DNA from: Bacteroides mediterraneensis
GTDB taxonomy: Bacteria > Bacteroidota > Bacteroidia > Bacteroidales > Bacteroidaceae
DNA: 64,000 nucleotides
Assembly: GCF_900128455.1 (NCBI RefSeq)
Contig: NZ_LT635783.1
Span: forward strand, 534,322 to 598,321
Reading direction: 5' to 3'
Part shown: positions 53,016 to 64,000 of the stretch, one piece after another
Layout of the letters: every line of letters starts with the position of its first letter
Position numbering within the stretch: position 1 is the stretch's first letter
Notes under the pieces: generated by a model
What the model saw: the letters and a program-made list of their open reading frames with translations, nothing else
What the model was told of the DNA's origin: nothing
Database searches by the model: none
Program-made: the position numbers and the translations under genes

Positions 53016-53984
53016 TTAGAACGCACTTGGCTTCAGTTTCAGTCCAACAGTTTCTTCCAGGTTGAACATCAGGTTCATGTTGTGTACTGCCTGACCGCTG
53101 GCTCCTTTCAGCAAGTTGTCGATGCAAGACACGATGAGCAGCTTGTCTCCATGCTTTTCCAGGTGAATCAGGCATTTGTTGGTGTTGACCACCTGCTTCA
53201 GGTCGATGTTCTTGTCCACGATGTGGGTGAAAGAATCTTCCGCATAGTATTCTTCGTACATCTTCACGATTTCTTCCAGTTCCACTTTCGTTTTCACTAC
53301 GATGGTGGCGAAGATGCCGCGCGGGAAATCACCTCTATAAGGGATGAAGTCGATTTCAGAATGGAAGCTGTTCTGCAACTGTTTCAGCGACTGTTTGATT
53401 TCCGGTACATGCTGATGTGCGAACGGTTTGTAGATGCTGAGGTTGTTGTTGCGCCAGCTGAAGTGGCTGGTAGCTCCCGGTTTGACACCGGCTCCGGTAC
53501 TTCCCGTAATGGCGTTGACCATGATGTCGTCGTTCAGCATCAGGTGTTTGGCCAGCGGCAGCAGACCCAGCTGGATGCAAGTGGCAAAACAGCCCGGATT
53601 GGCCACGTGCTTACTTTGGCAGATAGTCCGGCGGTTCAGTTCCGGCAGACCGTATACGAAGTCGTGGTCGTCCGACTTGATGCGGTAGTCCATGGAGAGG
53701 TCGATGATTTTCAAATCCTCTGGCACGTTGTGGCTTTCCATGAACTTCTTTGTATCTCCGTGTGCCGTACAGAAGAACAGCACATCGATGGTATCGAGCG
53801 GAAGTTCATCGGTGAATACCAAGTCGGTTTCCCCATACAGTCCTTCGTGCACATCGGTAATCTTGTTGCCGGCATTGCTGGAACTGTTGATGAATTTGAT
53901 TTCTACATCCGGGTGGTTGATGAGCAGGCGAATCAGTTCGCCTGCTGTATATCCTGCACCTCCTATAATTCCTACTTTAATCAT
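53016..53984 (-). CDS. argC: N-acetyl-gamma-glutamyl-phosphate reductase
   Basis: Reduces N-acylglutamyl phosphate to the semialdehyde with NADPH, 322 residues. The NADP-binding motif GIIGGAGYTAGELIRLL opens the protein and the catalytic cysteine is in VANPGCFATCIQLGLLP near residue 130. The GSTGAGVKPGATSHFSWRN and HQHVPEI motifs are typical of the shorter argC type. Its ATG overlaps the argG stop (ATGA), so translation is coupled. Like argD, it may work on N-succinyl intermediates. Confidence 0.96.
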   Translation of the reverse strand: MIKVGIIGGAGYTAGELIRLLINHPDVEIKFINSSSNAGNKITDVHEGLYGETDLVFTDELPLDTIDVLFFCTAHGDTKKFMESHNVPEDLKIIDLSMDYRIKSDDHDFVYGLPELNRRTICQSKHVANPGCFATCIQLGLLPLAKHLMLNDDIMVNAITGSTGAGVKPGATSHFSWRNNNLSIYKPFAHQHVPEIKQSLKQLQNSFHSEIDFIPYRGDFPRGIFATIVVKTKVELEEIVKMYEEYYAEDSFTHIVDKNIDLKQVVNTNKCLIHLEKHGDKLLIVSCIDNLLKGASGQAVHNMNLMFNLEETVGLKLKPSAF

Positions 53985-55189
53985 ATATTGGCCTCGTCTT
54001 TATGGTTTGCATAATACGCACGAAGCGGAGTGGAAAGCACTTTGATGAAACCTTTGGCATCTTCAGCCGTCCATCCTTTCTGCATTTCACCATATTCTCC
54101 GAACTTGTTCTTTACTAAGTCGTCTTTAGAGTCTACGCCCACGGTAGAGAAGCAGTACGGACGAAGTTCCAGAATGGCAGTTCCGTTCACGTTACGCTGT
54201 GATTCCTGCAGCATGGCTTCGATATCGCGCATCACAGGTTCCAGGTACTGGCTTTCATGCAGGAACATGCCATACCAGTTGGCTACCTGGTCTTTCCAGT
54301 ACTGTTGCCATTTGCTCAAGGTATATTTTTCCAAGAATTTGTGAGCACCGATAATCAGCATCGGAGCGGCTGCTTCGAAACCTACACGTCCCTTGATACC
54401 GATGATAGTGTCGCCTACGTGCATGTCACGTCCGATACCGTAAGCTGCACCGATTTCTTCCACTTTCTGGATAGCTTTGATTTTGTCGTCGAAGATGACA
54501 CCGTTGACGGCATACAGCTCTCCTTTCTTGAATTCCAGTTTCAACAGTTCGCTGCCTGTCTTGCTCACCTGTTTCAGGTAAGCGCTTTCCGGCAGTCCCT
54601 GTGTAGAGTCCAGAATCTCACCGCCGCAGATGGAAGTTCCCCAAATACCTACGTTGTAGGAGTATTTCAGTTTGGTGAAGTCGGCTTCAAATCCGTGTTC
54701 TTTCAGGTAGTTGATTTCATAGTCACGGCTCAAAGCCATGTCGCGAGTCAGGGTGATGATTTCCACTCCCGGAGCCATTACCAGGAAGGTCATGTCGAAA
54801 CGAACCTGGTCGTTTCCGGCACCTGTAGAACCGTGTGCGATGGCGTGTGCACCGATTTCGTTGGCATAGCGGGCAATGGCCAGTGCTTGGAAGATACGTT
54901 CAGAACTTACAGAAATGGGGTAGGTCCCGTTGCGGAGCACATTACCGAATACCATGTATTTCAGACTCTTTTCGTAGTATTCCTGTGTGACGTCCAGTGT
55001 GACATATTTTACGGCGCCCAGCTTGTATGCGTTTTCTTCGTTCTTCTTCAGCTGTTCGGGACTGAATCCGCCGGTGTTGGCACATGCCGCATATACTTCA
55101 TATCCTTTTTCCTTTGCCAGGTACATCACGGTAAAGGATGTATCCAATCCGCCGCTGAAAGCAACGACAACTTTTTTCTTTTCTTCCAT
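53981..55189 (-). CDS. argG: Argininosuccinate synthase
   Basis: Joins citrulline and aspartate using ATP, 402 residues. The PP-loop nucleotide-binding motif AFSGGLDTSF lies at residues 9-18, and AHGSTGAGNDQVRFD near residue 115 is the aspartate and citrulline site. The ICGGEILDSTQGLPE segment and the C-terminal helix that forms the tetramer are recognisable. It follows the GNAT gene and overlaps argC by four bases. Length is typical for the family. Confidence 0.97.
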   Translation of the reverse strand: MEEKKKVVVAFSGGLDTSFTVMYLAKEKGYEVYAACANTGGFSPEQLKKNEENAYKLGAVKYVTLDVTQEYYEKSLKYMVFGNVLRNGTYPISVSSERIFQALAIARYANEIGAHAIAHGSTGAGNDQVRFDMTFLVMAPGVEIITLTRDMALSRDYEINYLKEHGFEADFTKLKYSYNVGIWGTSICGGEILDSTQGLPESAYLKQVSKTGSELLKLEFKKGELYAVNGVIFDDKIKAIQKVEEIGAAYGIGRDMHVGDTIIGIKGRVGFEAAAPMLIIGAHKFLEKYTLSKWQQYWKDQVANWYGMFLHESQYLEPVMRDIEAMLQESQRNVNGTAILELRPYCFSTVGVDSKDDLVKNKFGEYGEMQKGWTAEDAKGFIKVLSTPLRAYYANHKDEANI

Positions 55190-55269
55190 GGTGCTTATCT
55201 TTATTTGGGAGAAGTCTTCCAGACTGGTGTTCAGGAGAAGAAGGCTTCGTCTTCAGTTATTTTTGTATT

Positions 55270-55839
55270 TTAGAAATTGTTTACTTTGTCATCTGTGTGC
55301 AGGGCCGGGTCGTAGAGCATGGCGGTGCAAATACAGAACTTACGCTTCTTGGCCATCAGGATTTCGTGGTTGATGCAGCCTTCGCATCCTTTCCAGAACG
55401 ATTCATCGTCTGTCAGTTCATTGAAGGTGACCGGTACATATCCCAGTTCCGTATTCATTTTCATGACGGCAGCTCCTGAAGTCAGGCTGAAAATCTTGGC
55501 TTTCGGCCATCGCAGGCGGGCCAGTGTAAACGAAGCGTGTTTGATACGTTTGGCCAGTCCCAGACCTCTGTATTTCGGATGGACAATCAGTCCGGAGGTA
55601 GCCACATATTGTTTGTTACCCCATGATTCGATGTAAGTAAATCCGGCAAAGTCGTCGCCGCACAATGCAATGATGGCTTTCCCTTCCTTCATTTTGGTAG
55701 CCACATATTCATGTGTACGTTCGGCAATTCCCGTACCGCGGACTTTGGCTGCTTCTCTGATCGTGTCCAATATTGTGTCAACATAAACCTCGTGTGAGGC
55801 GTCGGCTACCATTACATCAATTTGTTTAGTAGGTTCCAT
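55270..55839 (-). CDS. GNAT acetyltransferase in the arginine operon
   Basis: A 189-residue GNAT-fold acyltransferase. The acyl-CoA-binding segment is LIVHPKYRGLGLAKRIKHASF (V-x-P-x-Y-R-G-x-G-x-A pattern, about residues 85-105), preceded by the beta-4 strand VATSGLIV. The C-terminal part has five cysteines close together (WKGCEGCINHE, KFCICTAM), unusual for the fold and possibly a metal or redox site. It sits between argR (18 bases upstream) and argG, as in other Bacteroides. No argA or argJ is seen, so it is a good candidate for the N-acetyl- or N-succinylglutamate synthase. That role is inferred from position. Confidence 0.88.
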   Translation of the reverse strand: MEPTKQIDVMVADASHEVYVDTILDTIREAAKVRGTGIAERTHEYVATKMKEGKAIIALCGDDFAGFTYIESWGNKQYVATSGLIVHPKYRGLGLAKRIKHASFTLARLRWPKAKIFSLTSGAAVMKMNTELGYVPVTFNELTDDESFWKGCEGCINHEILMAKKRKFCICTAMLYDPALHTDDKVNNF

Positions 55840-55857
55840 TCTTGTTCTTATCAGTTA

Positions 55858-56337
55858 TTATTGGTTTATATTCGGAATGATAGTAGAAAGGGCATGCTTG
55901 ACTTCCGTGCGGGTACTGTTTTCGCTGAGTACGAGCATGATGGTGTCATCGCCGGCAATGGTGCCGATGATTTCGTGGAAGTTATGCATGTCAATGTCGT
56001 AAGCCAGACTGCTGGCATAACCGGGTCGGGTCTTGATTACGGCGATGTTGTGGGAGAACTCGATAGAGATGAAACCATTGTGGCGCAGCATTTCGCTGGC
56101 TTTCTGCGGCTCGGTCATGCGTTTGTACATCGTGTTGTTGGGGAGTACATACACATAGTTTCCGTTCATGCTGGCGGCTTTGGCCACTTTCAGCTGTTTT
56201 AAGTCGCGTGACAAGGTGGCTTGTGTCAATTGGAATCCTTCTTTCGTCAACTCTTGCAAGAGTTCGTCCTGACTTCCAATCTCCTTGCTGGAGATGATCA
56301 TTTTAATGGAATCAAGTCTGCTATTCTTGTTCTTCAT
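55858..56337 (-). CDS. argR: Arginine repressor
   Basis: Arginine-responsive transcription factor, 159 residues. The N-terminal winged helix (about 1-75) contains the recognition helix LTQATLSRDLKQLKVAK, matching the ArgR signature. The C-terminal domain, which forms hexamers and binds arginine, has the conserved GTIAGDDTIMLVL segment, where the Asp pair holds the effector. It is first in the minus-strand operon argR-GNAT-argG-argC-argD and probably represses its own transcript; TGAAT half-sites lie at its promoter. Confidence 0.96.
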   Translation of the reverse strand: MKNKNSRLDSIKMIISSKEIGSQDELLQELTKEGFQLTQATLSRDLKQLKVAKAASMNGNYVYVLPNNTMYKRMTEPQKASEMLRHNGFISIEFSHNIAVIKTRPGYASSLAYDIDMHNFHEIIGTIAGDDTIMLVLSENSTRTEVKHALSTIIPNINQ

Positions 56338-56361
56338 TGTATAATTATTCTTTTACGGCTG

Positions 56362-56369
56362 CAAAAATA
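56362..56369 (-). promoter_or_regulatory. -7 element for the argR operon
   Basis: Read on the minus strand TATTTTTG, matching TAnnTTTG, 25 bases upstream of argR. Confidence 0.6.
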
Positions 56370-56380
56370 CGGATATATTT

Positions 56381-56447
56381 TGAATATCATGCATAAATTC
56401 TTACTTTTTTAGGTGATTTTTCTGAAAAATGCATGAATATAATGAAT
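56381..56447. promoter_or_regulatory. Cluster of ARG-box-like TGAAT half-sites
   Basis: TGAAT occurs at 56381, 56434 and 56443 and TGCAT-type words at 56389-56394 and 56429-56434, in A/T-rich DNA just upstream of the argR -7 element. They resemble halves of the known ARG box but none gives a perfect 18-base site. Confidence 0.4.
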
Positions 56448-56473
56448 AAATAACCACAATGGATTTTGTTTTG

Positions 56474-56481
56474 TATCTTTG
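56474..56481 (+). promoter_or_regulatory. -7 element for the methyltransferase gene
   Basis: TATCTTTG matches TAnnTTTG, 26 bases before the ATG at 56508. Confidence 0.6.
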
Positions 56482-56507
56482 TGCAGTTTATAGAAAAGAA
56501 GACAATA

Positions 56508-57233
56508 ATGGATACTGCAATTTTGCCAAAAGAGAAAGACCCGATGGGGACTGCCATATACGAGTATTTCAAGACCGGGAAAGCCGGAAAACTGAGGGTA
56601 TTTTCTTCTCAGTTCGAAGAAGATGAGATTCCGGTGAAGGAATTGTTCCGCACGTATGACCACATGCCTGTGCTGGAGCAGACGGCTTTGGAACTGGCGG
56701 AAGGAAAGATTCTGGATGTAGGTGCAGGCAGCGGATGTCATTCGCTGGCTTTGCAGGAAATGGGAAAGCAGCCGGTGGCCATCGACATTTCGCCGCTTTC
56801 GGTGGAGGTGATGCAGGCCCGCGGAGTGGATGCACGGCTGGTGAATTTGTTCGACCCGCATTTTGTGGAGCGTTTTGATACCATCCTGATGCTGATGAAC
56901 GGTTCGGGCATCATTGGTCGGGTGGAAAATTTCGGGGCTTTCTTCCAGCGGATAAAGCTGCTGCTGAATCCCGGAGGTTCCATCCTGATGGATTCCAGTG
57001 ACCTGAGATACCTGTTTGAGGAAGAGGACGGGAGTTTTGTGGTGGATTTGGCGGCCGATTATTACGGACAGCTGGACTTCCGGATGCAGTACAAACAAAT
57101 AAAAGGGGAAGCATTCGACTGGCTGTATGTGGATTTCAATACATTGAGTCTGTATGCTTCCCAATATGGATTCAAGGCCGAACTTGTGAAGGAAGGCAGT
57201 CATTACGACTACCTGGCCCGGCTTACCTTGTAG
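56508..57233 (+). CDS. Class I SAM-dependent methyltransferase
   Basis: A 241-residue cytoplasmic protein. The ATG at 56508 follows the -7 element at a normal distance; the frame is open a little further upstream. The SAM-binding motif I is ILDVGAGSGCHSLAL near residue 65, followed by VAIDISPLSVEVMQARG (motif II with the acidic residue) and FDTILMLMNGSGIIG. The C-terminal part (DWLYVDFNTLSLYASQYGFKAE) is typical of small-molecule methyltransferases. The last 11 bases overlap the end of the convergent xusC-like gene. Substrate unknown. Confidence 0.88.
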   Translation: MDTAILPKEKDPMGTAIYEYFKTGKAGKLRVFSSQFEEDEIPVKELFRTYDHMPVLEQTALELAEGKILDVGAGSGCHSLALQEMGKQPVAIDISPLSVEVMQARGVDARLVNLFDPHFVERFDTILMLMNGSGIIGRVENFGAFFQRIKLLLNPGGSILMDSSDLRYLFEEEDGSFVVDLAADYYGQLDFRMQYKQIKGEAFDWLYVDFNTLSLYASQYGFKAELVKEGSHYDYLARLTL

Positions 57234-58347
57234 GTCTTCGTTTCTTTTTCCACCACAGGTAATACCCGCTGAGTGGAAGTACGCCTCCTATAAAGGCGGC
57301 TAGAAAATAGAGTACCTTGGTGTAGATTCCTCCCCAGCTTCCGGTGTGGAAGGCATAAAACCAGCTTCTCAGCTTTTGCGAACGGGGTGTTTCCGTAGAG
57401 GGAATGATTCGTGTGGGTTCCCCGTTTGCCGGGTTGAATTCTACGGTATCCGTACGGCGCAGGTAGCGGCTTTGGTTCACTTGTATCTTGTTCTTTTCGA
57501 TACGAAGGGAGGCATAACCGGAATACTGGGCCTGTACATGCTGGAATGCTTTATCCCATGCCGTATAGTCAGTCTCTGTGTTTCTCTTTCCTTTCGCACG
57601 CATGCTCTCTGCCTCCTGCGAGGCAGAGTGAGAATGGGGGGAGGTGGAAGAAGATGCAGTGGCACCGAAAAGTCCGTAGGCAAACGAGCGGTACCATCCG
57701 AACGACCAGGTGAGACCGGTAAGGGCCATGACCAGCAGGAAAAGGGTGGAGTAGAATCCCAGGGTTACGTGGCTGTCGTACCAGAAACGGCGCCAGCCTT
57801 TGGTGCAGGACACTTGCAGCCGGTTGCGCAGGGCCTTCCGGCTACGTGGCCACCAGATAACGAGTCCGCTTACCAGAATCACGACCATCAGCAAGGTAGA
57901 GATGCCAACGATTACTTTCCCGGCGGAGTATGCACCTTTTTGTAAAGGAGGGTTCAACAGCCAGCGGTGCAGTTTCCGCATGGTCTGGAAGAACGGATAG
58001 CTTTTGGTCCATCCGTTCACTTCTCCGGTATAGGGATTCACGCTCAGGCTTTTCCGACTCACATTCTGGAAGGTGACCATGACGGGTTCGTTGGCTGTAC
58101 CCCCGTATTGGAGGGCACTCAGCCTCAACGAATCGGCGACCTGTGTTTTCAGACAGGCTACCAGCTCCGACGGAGTCAGGAGGGCGGCACTTTTCTCGGG
58201 AATGCCTACCTTATATATATGGGGATTCAACCACTGGGTGATTTCCTTCTCGAAGACCAGTGTGGCCCCCGTGAAACAGATGACCGAAAGAATGATTCCC
58301 AATGGGATGGAAATCCAGCGGTGTATTTTTCCAAATAATTTTCTCAT
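57223..58347 (-). CDS. xusC: PepSY-domain inner-membrane protein (XusC-like)
   Basis: A 374-residue inner-membrane protein of the PepSY-associated (PiuB) family, in siderophore systems thought to reduce or release iron at the membrane. Four membrane segments: about 12-34 (ISIPLGIILSVICFTGATLVF), 140-165, 190-215 and 340-365. Conserved histidines flank them (KIHRWIS, KLHRWLL, DSHVTLG, AFHTGSWGG), which suit haem binding or electron transfer. PepSY-like folds occupy the periplasmic loops. It is third in a three-gene transcript with the lipoprotein 9 bases upstream and the TonB receptor before that, the order of xusABC in B. thetaiotaomicron. Orthology is inferred from family plus gene order. 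Confidence 0.85.
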   Translation of the reverse strand: MRKLFGKIHRWISIPLGIILSVICFTGATLVFEKEITQWLNPHIYKVGIPEKSAALLTPSELVACLKTQVADSLRLSALQYGGTANEPVMVTFQNVSRKSLSVNPYTGEVNGWTKSYPFFQTMRKLHRWLLNPPLQKGAYSAGKVIVGISTLLMVVILVSGLVIWWPRSRKALRNRLQVSCTKGWRRFWYDSHVTLGFYSTLFLLVMALTGLTWSFGWYRSFAYGLFGATASSSTSPHSHSASQEAESMRAKGKRNTETDYTAWDKAFQHVQAQYSGYASLRIEKNKIQVNQSRYLRRTDTVEFNPANGEPTRIIPSTETPRSQKLRSWFYAFHTGSWGGIYTKVLYFLAAFIGGVLPLSGYYLWWKKKRRPTR

Positions 58348-58356
58348 TTTTTTATG

Positions 58357-62231
<3,875 letters not shown>

Positions 62232-62275
62232 TTACTGTAATTCGTATTTGTTGTTTCGCACTAATTTTCTGCCTG

Positions 62276-62283
62276 CAAAATTA
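62276..62283 (-). promoter_or_regulatory. Promoter of the xusABC-like operon
   Basis: Read on the minus strand TAATTTTG, matching TAnnTTTG, with an ATTG about 20 bases upstream as a weak -33 element. Confidence 0.6.
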
Positions 62284-62357
62284 GCTTGGTTGTGCGGAGA
62301 AGGCAATCGCCAAAAGTGGGTAATTTAGACAGCGTATAAATACCTACTTATGGGTAT

Positions 62358-62369
62358 TGCAGGCCTGCA
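62358..62369. promoter_or_regulatory. Perfect 12-base palindrome upstream of xusA
   Basis: TGCAGGCCTGCA lies 75 bases upstream of the xusA -7 element, next to an inverted AATACC/GGTATT pair (62338-62357). It could be an operator or part of the end of the HAD transcript. Confidence 0.35.
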
Positions 62370-62405
62370 TATCCTGTGACAGAACGAATTACAGTAGTGT
62401 GTACT

Positions 62406-63188
62406 TTATAAAATGTGGAAATGCTGCAAGGCTTTCAGGATGCCGTCGTCATCGACAGAGGCGGTTACGTAGTCGGCTACCGCCTGAATATGAGGGGCTG
62501 CATTTCCCATGGCAACCCCCAGACCTACGTGCTTCAGCATCGGGATATCGTTGCCGCCGTCTCCAAAGGCCATGGTATCTTGCAGGTCGATGCCGTAGAA
62601 AGCCAGCATCTGGTCGATGCCGTGGCTTTTGCTGTTTCCCCGGGCAATGATGTCAGCAAAGAGCGGATGCCAGCGCATCGGTTCGCAGTGCGTAAGTACG
62701 GTGCCGAAAATCTCTTCGTCCTTATCTTCCGGGAAGTAGCCCATGATTTGCAGGATTTCCTTGTCTCTGGCTGTTTCAATGGGGAGGATTTCCGGAATGC
62801 CGATGTGGATGAGTCGGGCAATCTCACGGACCGCCTCATTTTCGTGGGTCAGGAACCAGGTATTGTCGTGCACAAAGACGAAAGGCATTTCCGGATGAGT
62901 GTGCTGGTAGCGGATGAGGCGCTCGATGTCCTCCTGCGGCACACAGCCTTTGTAGATGTCCTGCCCTTCGGCAGTGAAACAGTAGGCTCCGTTCAGGGTG
63001 ACATATCCGTCGAAGTCGAGGTCGCCCACGGCCTCCATCATTAACGATTTGGGGCGTCCGGTGGCAATGAATACCTTGATGCCTTTTTCTCTTAAAAGTT
63101 GCAAGGCCTTGCGGGTGGAGGCTGGTACGGTGTGGGTCTGGAAAGAAACCAGTGTGCCGTCGATGTCAAAGAATATCGCTTTTATCAT
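62406..63188 (-). CDS. Cof-type HAD-IIB sugar-phosphate phosphatase
   Basis: A 260-residue cytoplasmic phosphatase of the haloacid dehalogenase superfamily. Motif I is FFDIDGTLVSF with the nucleophile Asp8, motif II is FIATGRP near residue 42, and the C-terminal motifs are the lysine in GNSKSHGIDQML and the acidic pair in MAFGDGGNDIPML. The cap (about 85-190) is the IIB type of Cof-like enzymes, which hydrolyse sugar phosphates or FMN. It has a -7 element of its own and is read towards xusA. Substrate not predictable. Confidence 0.93.
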   Translation of the reverse strand: MIKAIFFDIDGTLVSFQTHTVPASTRKALQLLREKGIKVFIATGRPKSLMMEAVGDLDFDGYVTLNGAYCFTAEGQDIYKGCVPQEDIERLIRYQHTHPEMPFVFVHDNTWFLTHENEAVREIARLIHIGIPEILPIETARDKEILQIMGYFPEDKDEEIFGTVLTHCEPMRWHPLFADIIARGNSKSHGIDQMLAFYGIDLQDTMAFGDGGNDIPMLKHVGLGVAMGNAAPHIQAVADYVTASVDDDGILKALQHFHIL

Positions 63189-63213
63189 TTGTCTTGTGCA
63201 TTAAAAATCCGTG

Positions 63214-63221
63214 CAAAGATA
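63214..63221 (-). promoter_or_regulatory. -7 element for the HAD gene
   Basis: Read on the minus strand TATCTTTG, matching TAnnTTTG, 26 bases upstream of the start. Confidence 0.58.
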
Positions 63222-63329
63222 AGGAATAAACGACAGAGAAGGTACACAGGTCGTTCTATAATCGAGGCTGGATACCTATTTTCTTTTTCCAATCTCCGGT
63301 GCGATAATGCATAAGGGGATGGCCGTTTT

Positions 63330-63417
63330 CTACGTTTCCTGTGGCGGAACCCTATGTTTCCCGCCCGTAAACCCTACGTTTCCGCTTGGGAAAACCTACG
63401 TTTCCCGGTGCGGAAAC
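63330..63417. repeat. Four-unit palindrome array, 22-base period (array C)
   Basis: Units start at 63330, 63352, 63374 and 63396, each exactly 22 bases, all opening CTAYGTTTCC and closing with AAAC, AACC or a close variant, with a variable centre. After the last unit a GTA continues the pattern. It lies about 140-230 bases upstream of the HAD start and 215-300 upstream of proB. Confidence 0.9.
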
Positions 63418-63525
63418 GTAAAGGAATCAGAAAAAGATTGGTATTTACGGGCTTGCGTTTTTTCCAGCCGCTAGGCAGGGGGAGACAACCTTTCACACGA
63501 ATATCCTTTTAGGGTGATAATTTGT

Positions 63526-63555
63526 TTTGTTTATCCGATGTATTTATTACATTTG
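63526..63555 (+). promoter_or_regulatory. Promoter of proB
   Basis: TTTG at 63526-63529, 18 bases, then TACATTTG at 63548-63555. The leader would be about 70 bases. Confidence 0.65.
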
Positions 63556-63630
63556 CTGCGCAAAGTAAAGAAAATAATGAGTGTTTGAAAGTAATTTCAG
63601 AAAAACACTTTTGTAGAGATAGAAAGAATC

Positions 63631-64000
63631 ATGGAAAACAGAACTTATCAATATAAACGGATTGCCGTAAAGATAGGCAGCAATGTGCTGACCCGTCGGG
63701 ATGGGACATTGGATGTGACCCGTATGTCGGCTTTGGTCGACCAGGTGGCCGAACTGCACAAGGCCGGAGTGGAAGTGGTATTGGTGTCATCCGGAGCGGT
63801 GGCTTCCGGAAGAAGCGAGCTGAAACCGTTGAAAAAGCTGGACAGTGTGGACCAGCGGCAACTCTTTTCTGCCGTGGGACAGGCCAAACTGATTAACCGG
63901 TATTACGAACTGTTCCGCGAACACGGCATTACGGTGGGGCAGGTGCTGACCACCAAGGAGAGTTTTTCCACCCGCCGCCACTACCTGAACCAGCGCAACT
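63631..64000 (+). CDS. proB: Glutamate 5-kinase, 3' end cut by window edge
   Basis: First step of proline synthesis: phosphorylates glutamate. Only the first 123 codons are inside the window. The translation starts MENRTYQYKRIAVKIGSNVL and continues with VEVVLVSSGAVASGRSELK, the nucleotide-binding motifs of the amino-acid kinase fold, and QRQLFSAVGQAKLINRYYELF, which matches the family's glutamate-binding helix region. The frame is still open at the edge. proC is 14 kb upstream, so the pathway is split in this genome region; proA may follow outside the window. Confidence 0.93.
   Translation, partial: MENRTYQYKRIAVKIGSNVLTRRDGTLDVTRMSALVDQVAELHKAGVEVVLVSSGAVASGRSELKPLKKLDSVDQRQLFSAVGQAKLINRYYELFREHGITVGQVLTTKESFSTRRHYLNQRN

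Larger units (their letters stand above)
63189..63630. other. Divergent intergenic region between the HAD gene and proB
   Basis: Contains the HAD -7 element, a palindrome array (63330-63417) and the proB promoter. The stretch 63420-63520 shows nothing recognisable, and no protein-like frame is present. Confidence 0.6.

Overview
The window is a chromosomal segment of a gut Bacteroidales bacterium, most likely Bacteroides or Phocaeicola. The evidence is SusC/SusD pairs, a hybrid two-component sensor-regulator, many carbohydrate-active enzymes with signal peptides or lipoboxes, and promoters of the Bacteroidetes type (TAnnTTTG at -7, often with TTTG about 19-20 bases upstream). No rRNA, tRNA, CRISPR array, prophage or insertion sequence was seen. 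Coding density is high and no clear pseudogene was found.

Layout. 1-11.5 kb: a plus-strand set of plant-polysaccharide enzymes (GH43, an unrecognised toroid-like protein, a double GH43, GH51 and GH35), split by a minus-strand Na+/Ca2+ antiporter and lipoprotein pair. The set fits arabinan or arabinogalactan side-chain removal. 11.7-29 kb: housekeeping genes (gltA-type oxidoreductase, purB, an rluB-type pseudouridine synthase, asnS, rplM-rpsI-rpsB-tsf, gpmI, rpmH, efp, rpmE, fba), with an orphan GH95 between efp and rpmE. Two genes under 60 codons, rpmH and a DUF4250 protein, lie here. 29-47.3 kb: a YgjP-type metallohydrolase, an AraJ-type transporter and a hybrid two-component system. The last converges on a minus-strand polysaccharide-utilisation locus transcribed GH89, HGSNAT-like acyltransferase, SusC, SusD, GH92, GH28. 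47.5-56.3 kb: a MATE exporter, a small membrane protein, and an arginine/proline cluster (argR, GNAT, argG, argC, argD, then proC) interrupted by a plus-strand SGNH esterase. 56.5-64 kb: a methyltransferase, an operon matching the xeno-siderophore system XusABC, a HAD phosphatase, and the start of proB, cut by the window edge.

How the genes work together. In the central locus the GH89 and HGSNAT-like proteins are bacterial counterparts of two consecutive lysosomal heparan-sulfate enzymes: one acetylates a terminal alpha-glucosamine, the other removes the resulting alpha-GlcNAc. With SusC/D import, a GH92 alpha-mannosidase and a dedicated sensor, this suggests a host-glycan system. XusABC would take up iron bound to siderophores of other bacteria.

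The most unusual non-coding signal is a set of three intergenic arrays (26909, 50033, 63330). Each has exactly four units at an exact 22-base period, built of alternating GTTT and AAAC arms but otherwise different in sequence, and each lies upstream of gene starts. A second class, composite inverted repeats made of short degenerate tandem words, sits in the gaps between genes of the ribosomal and arginine operons.
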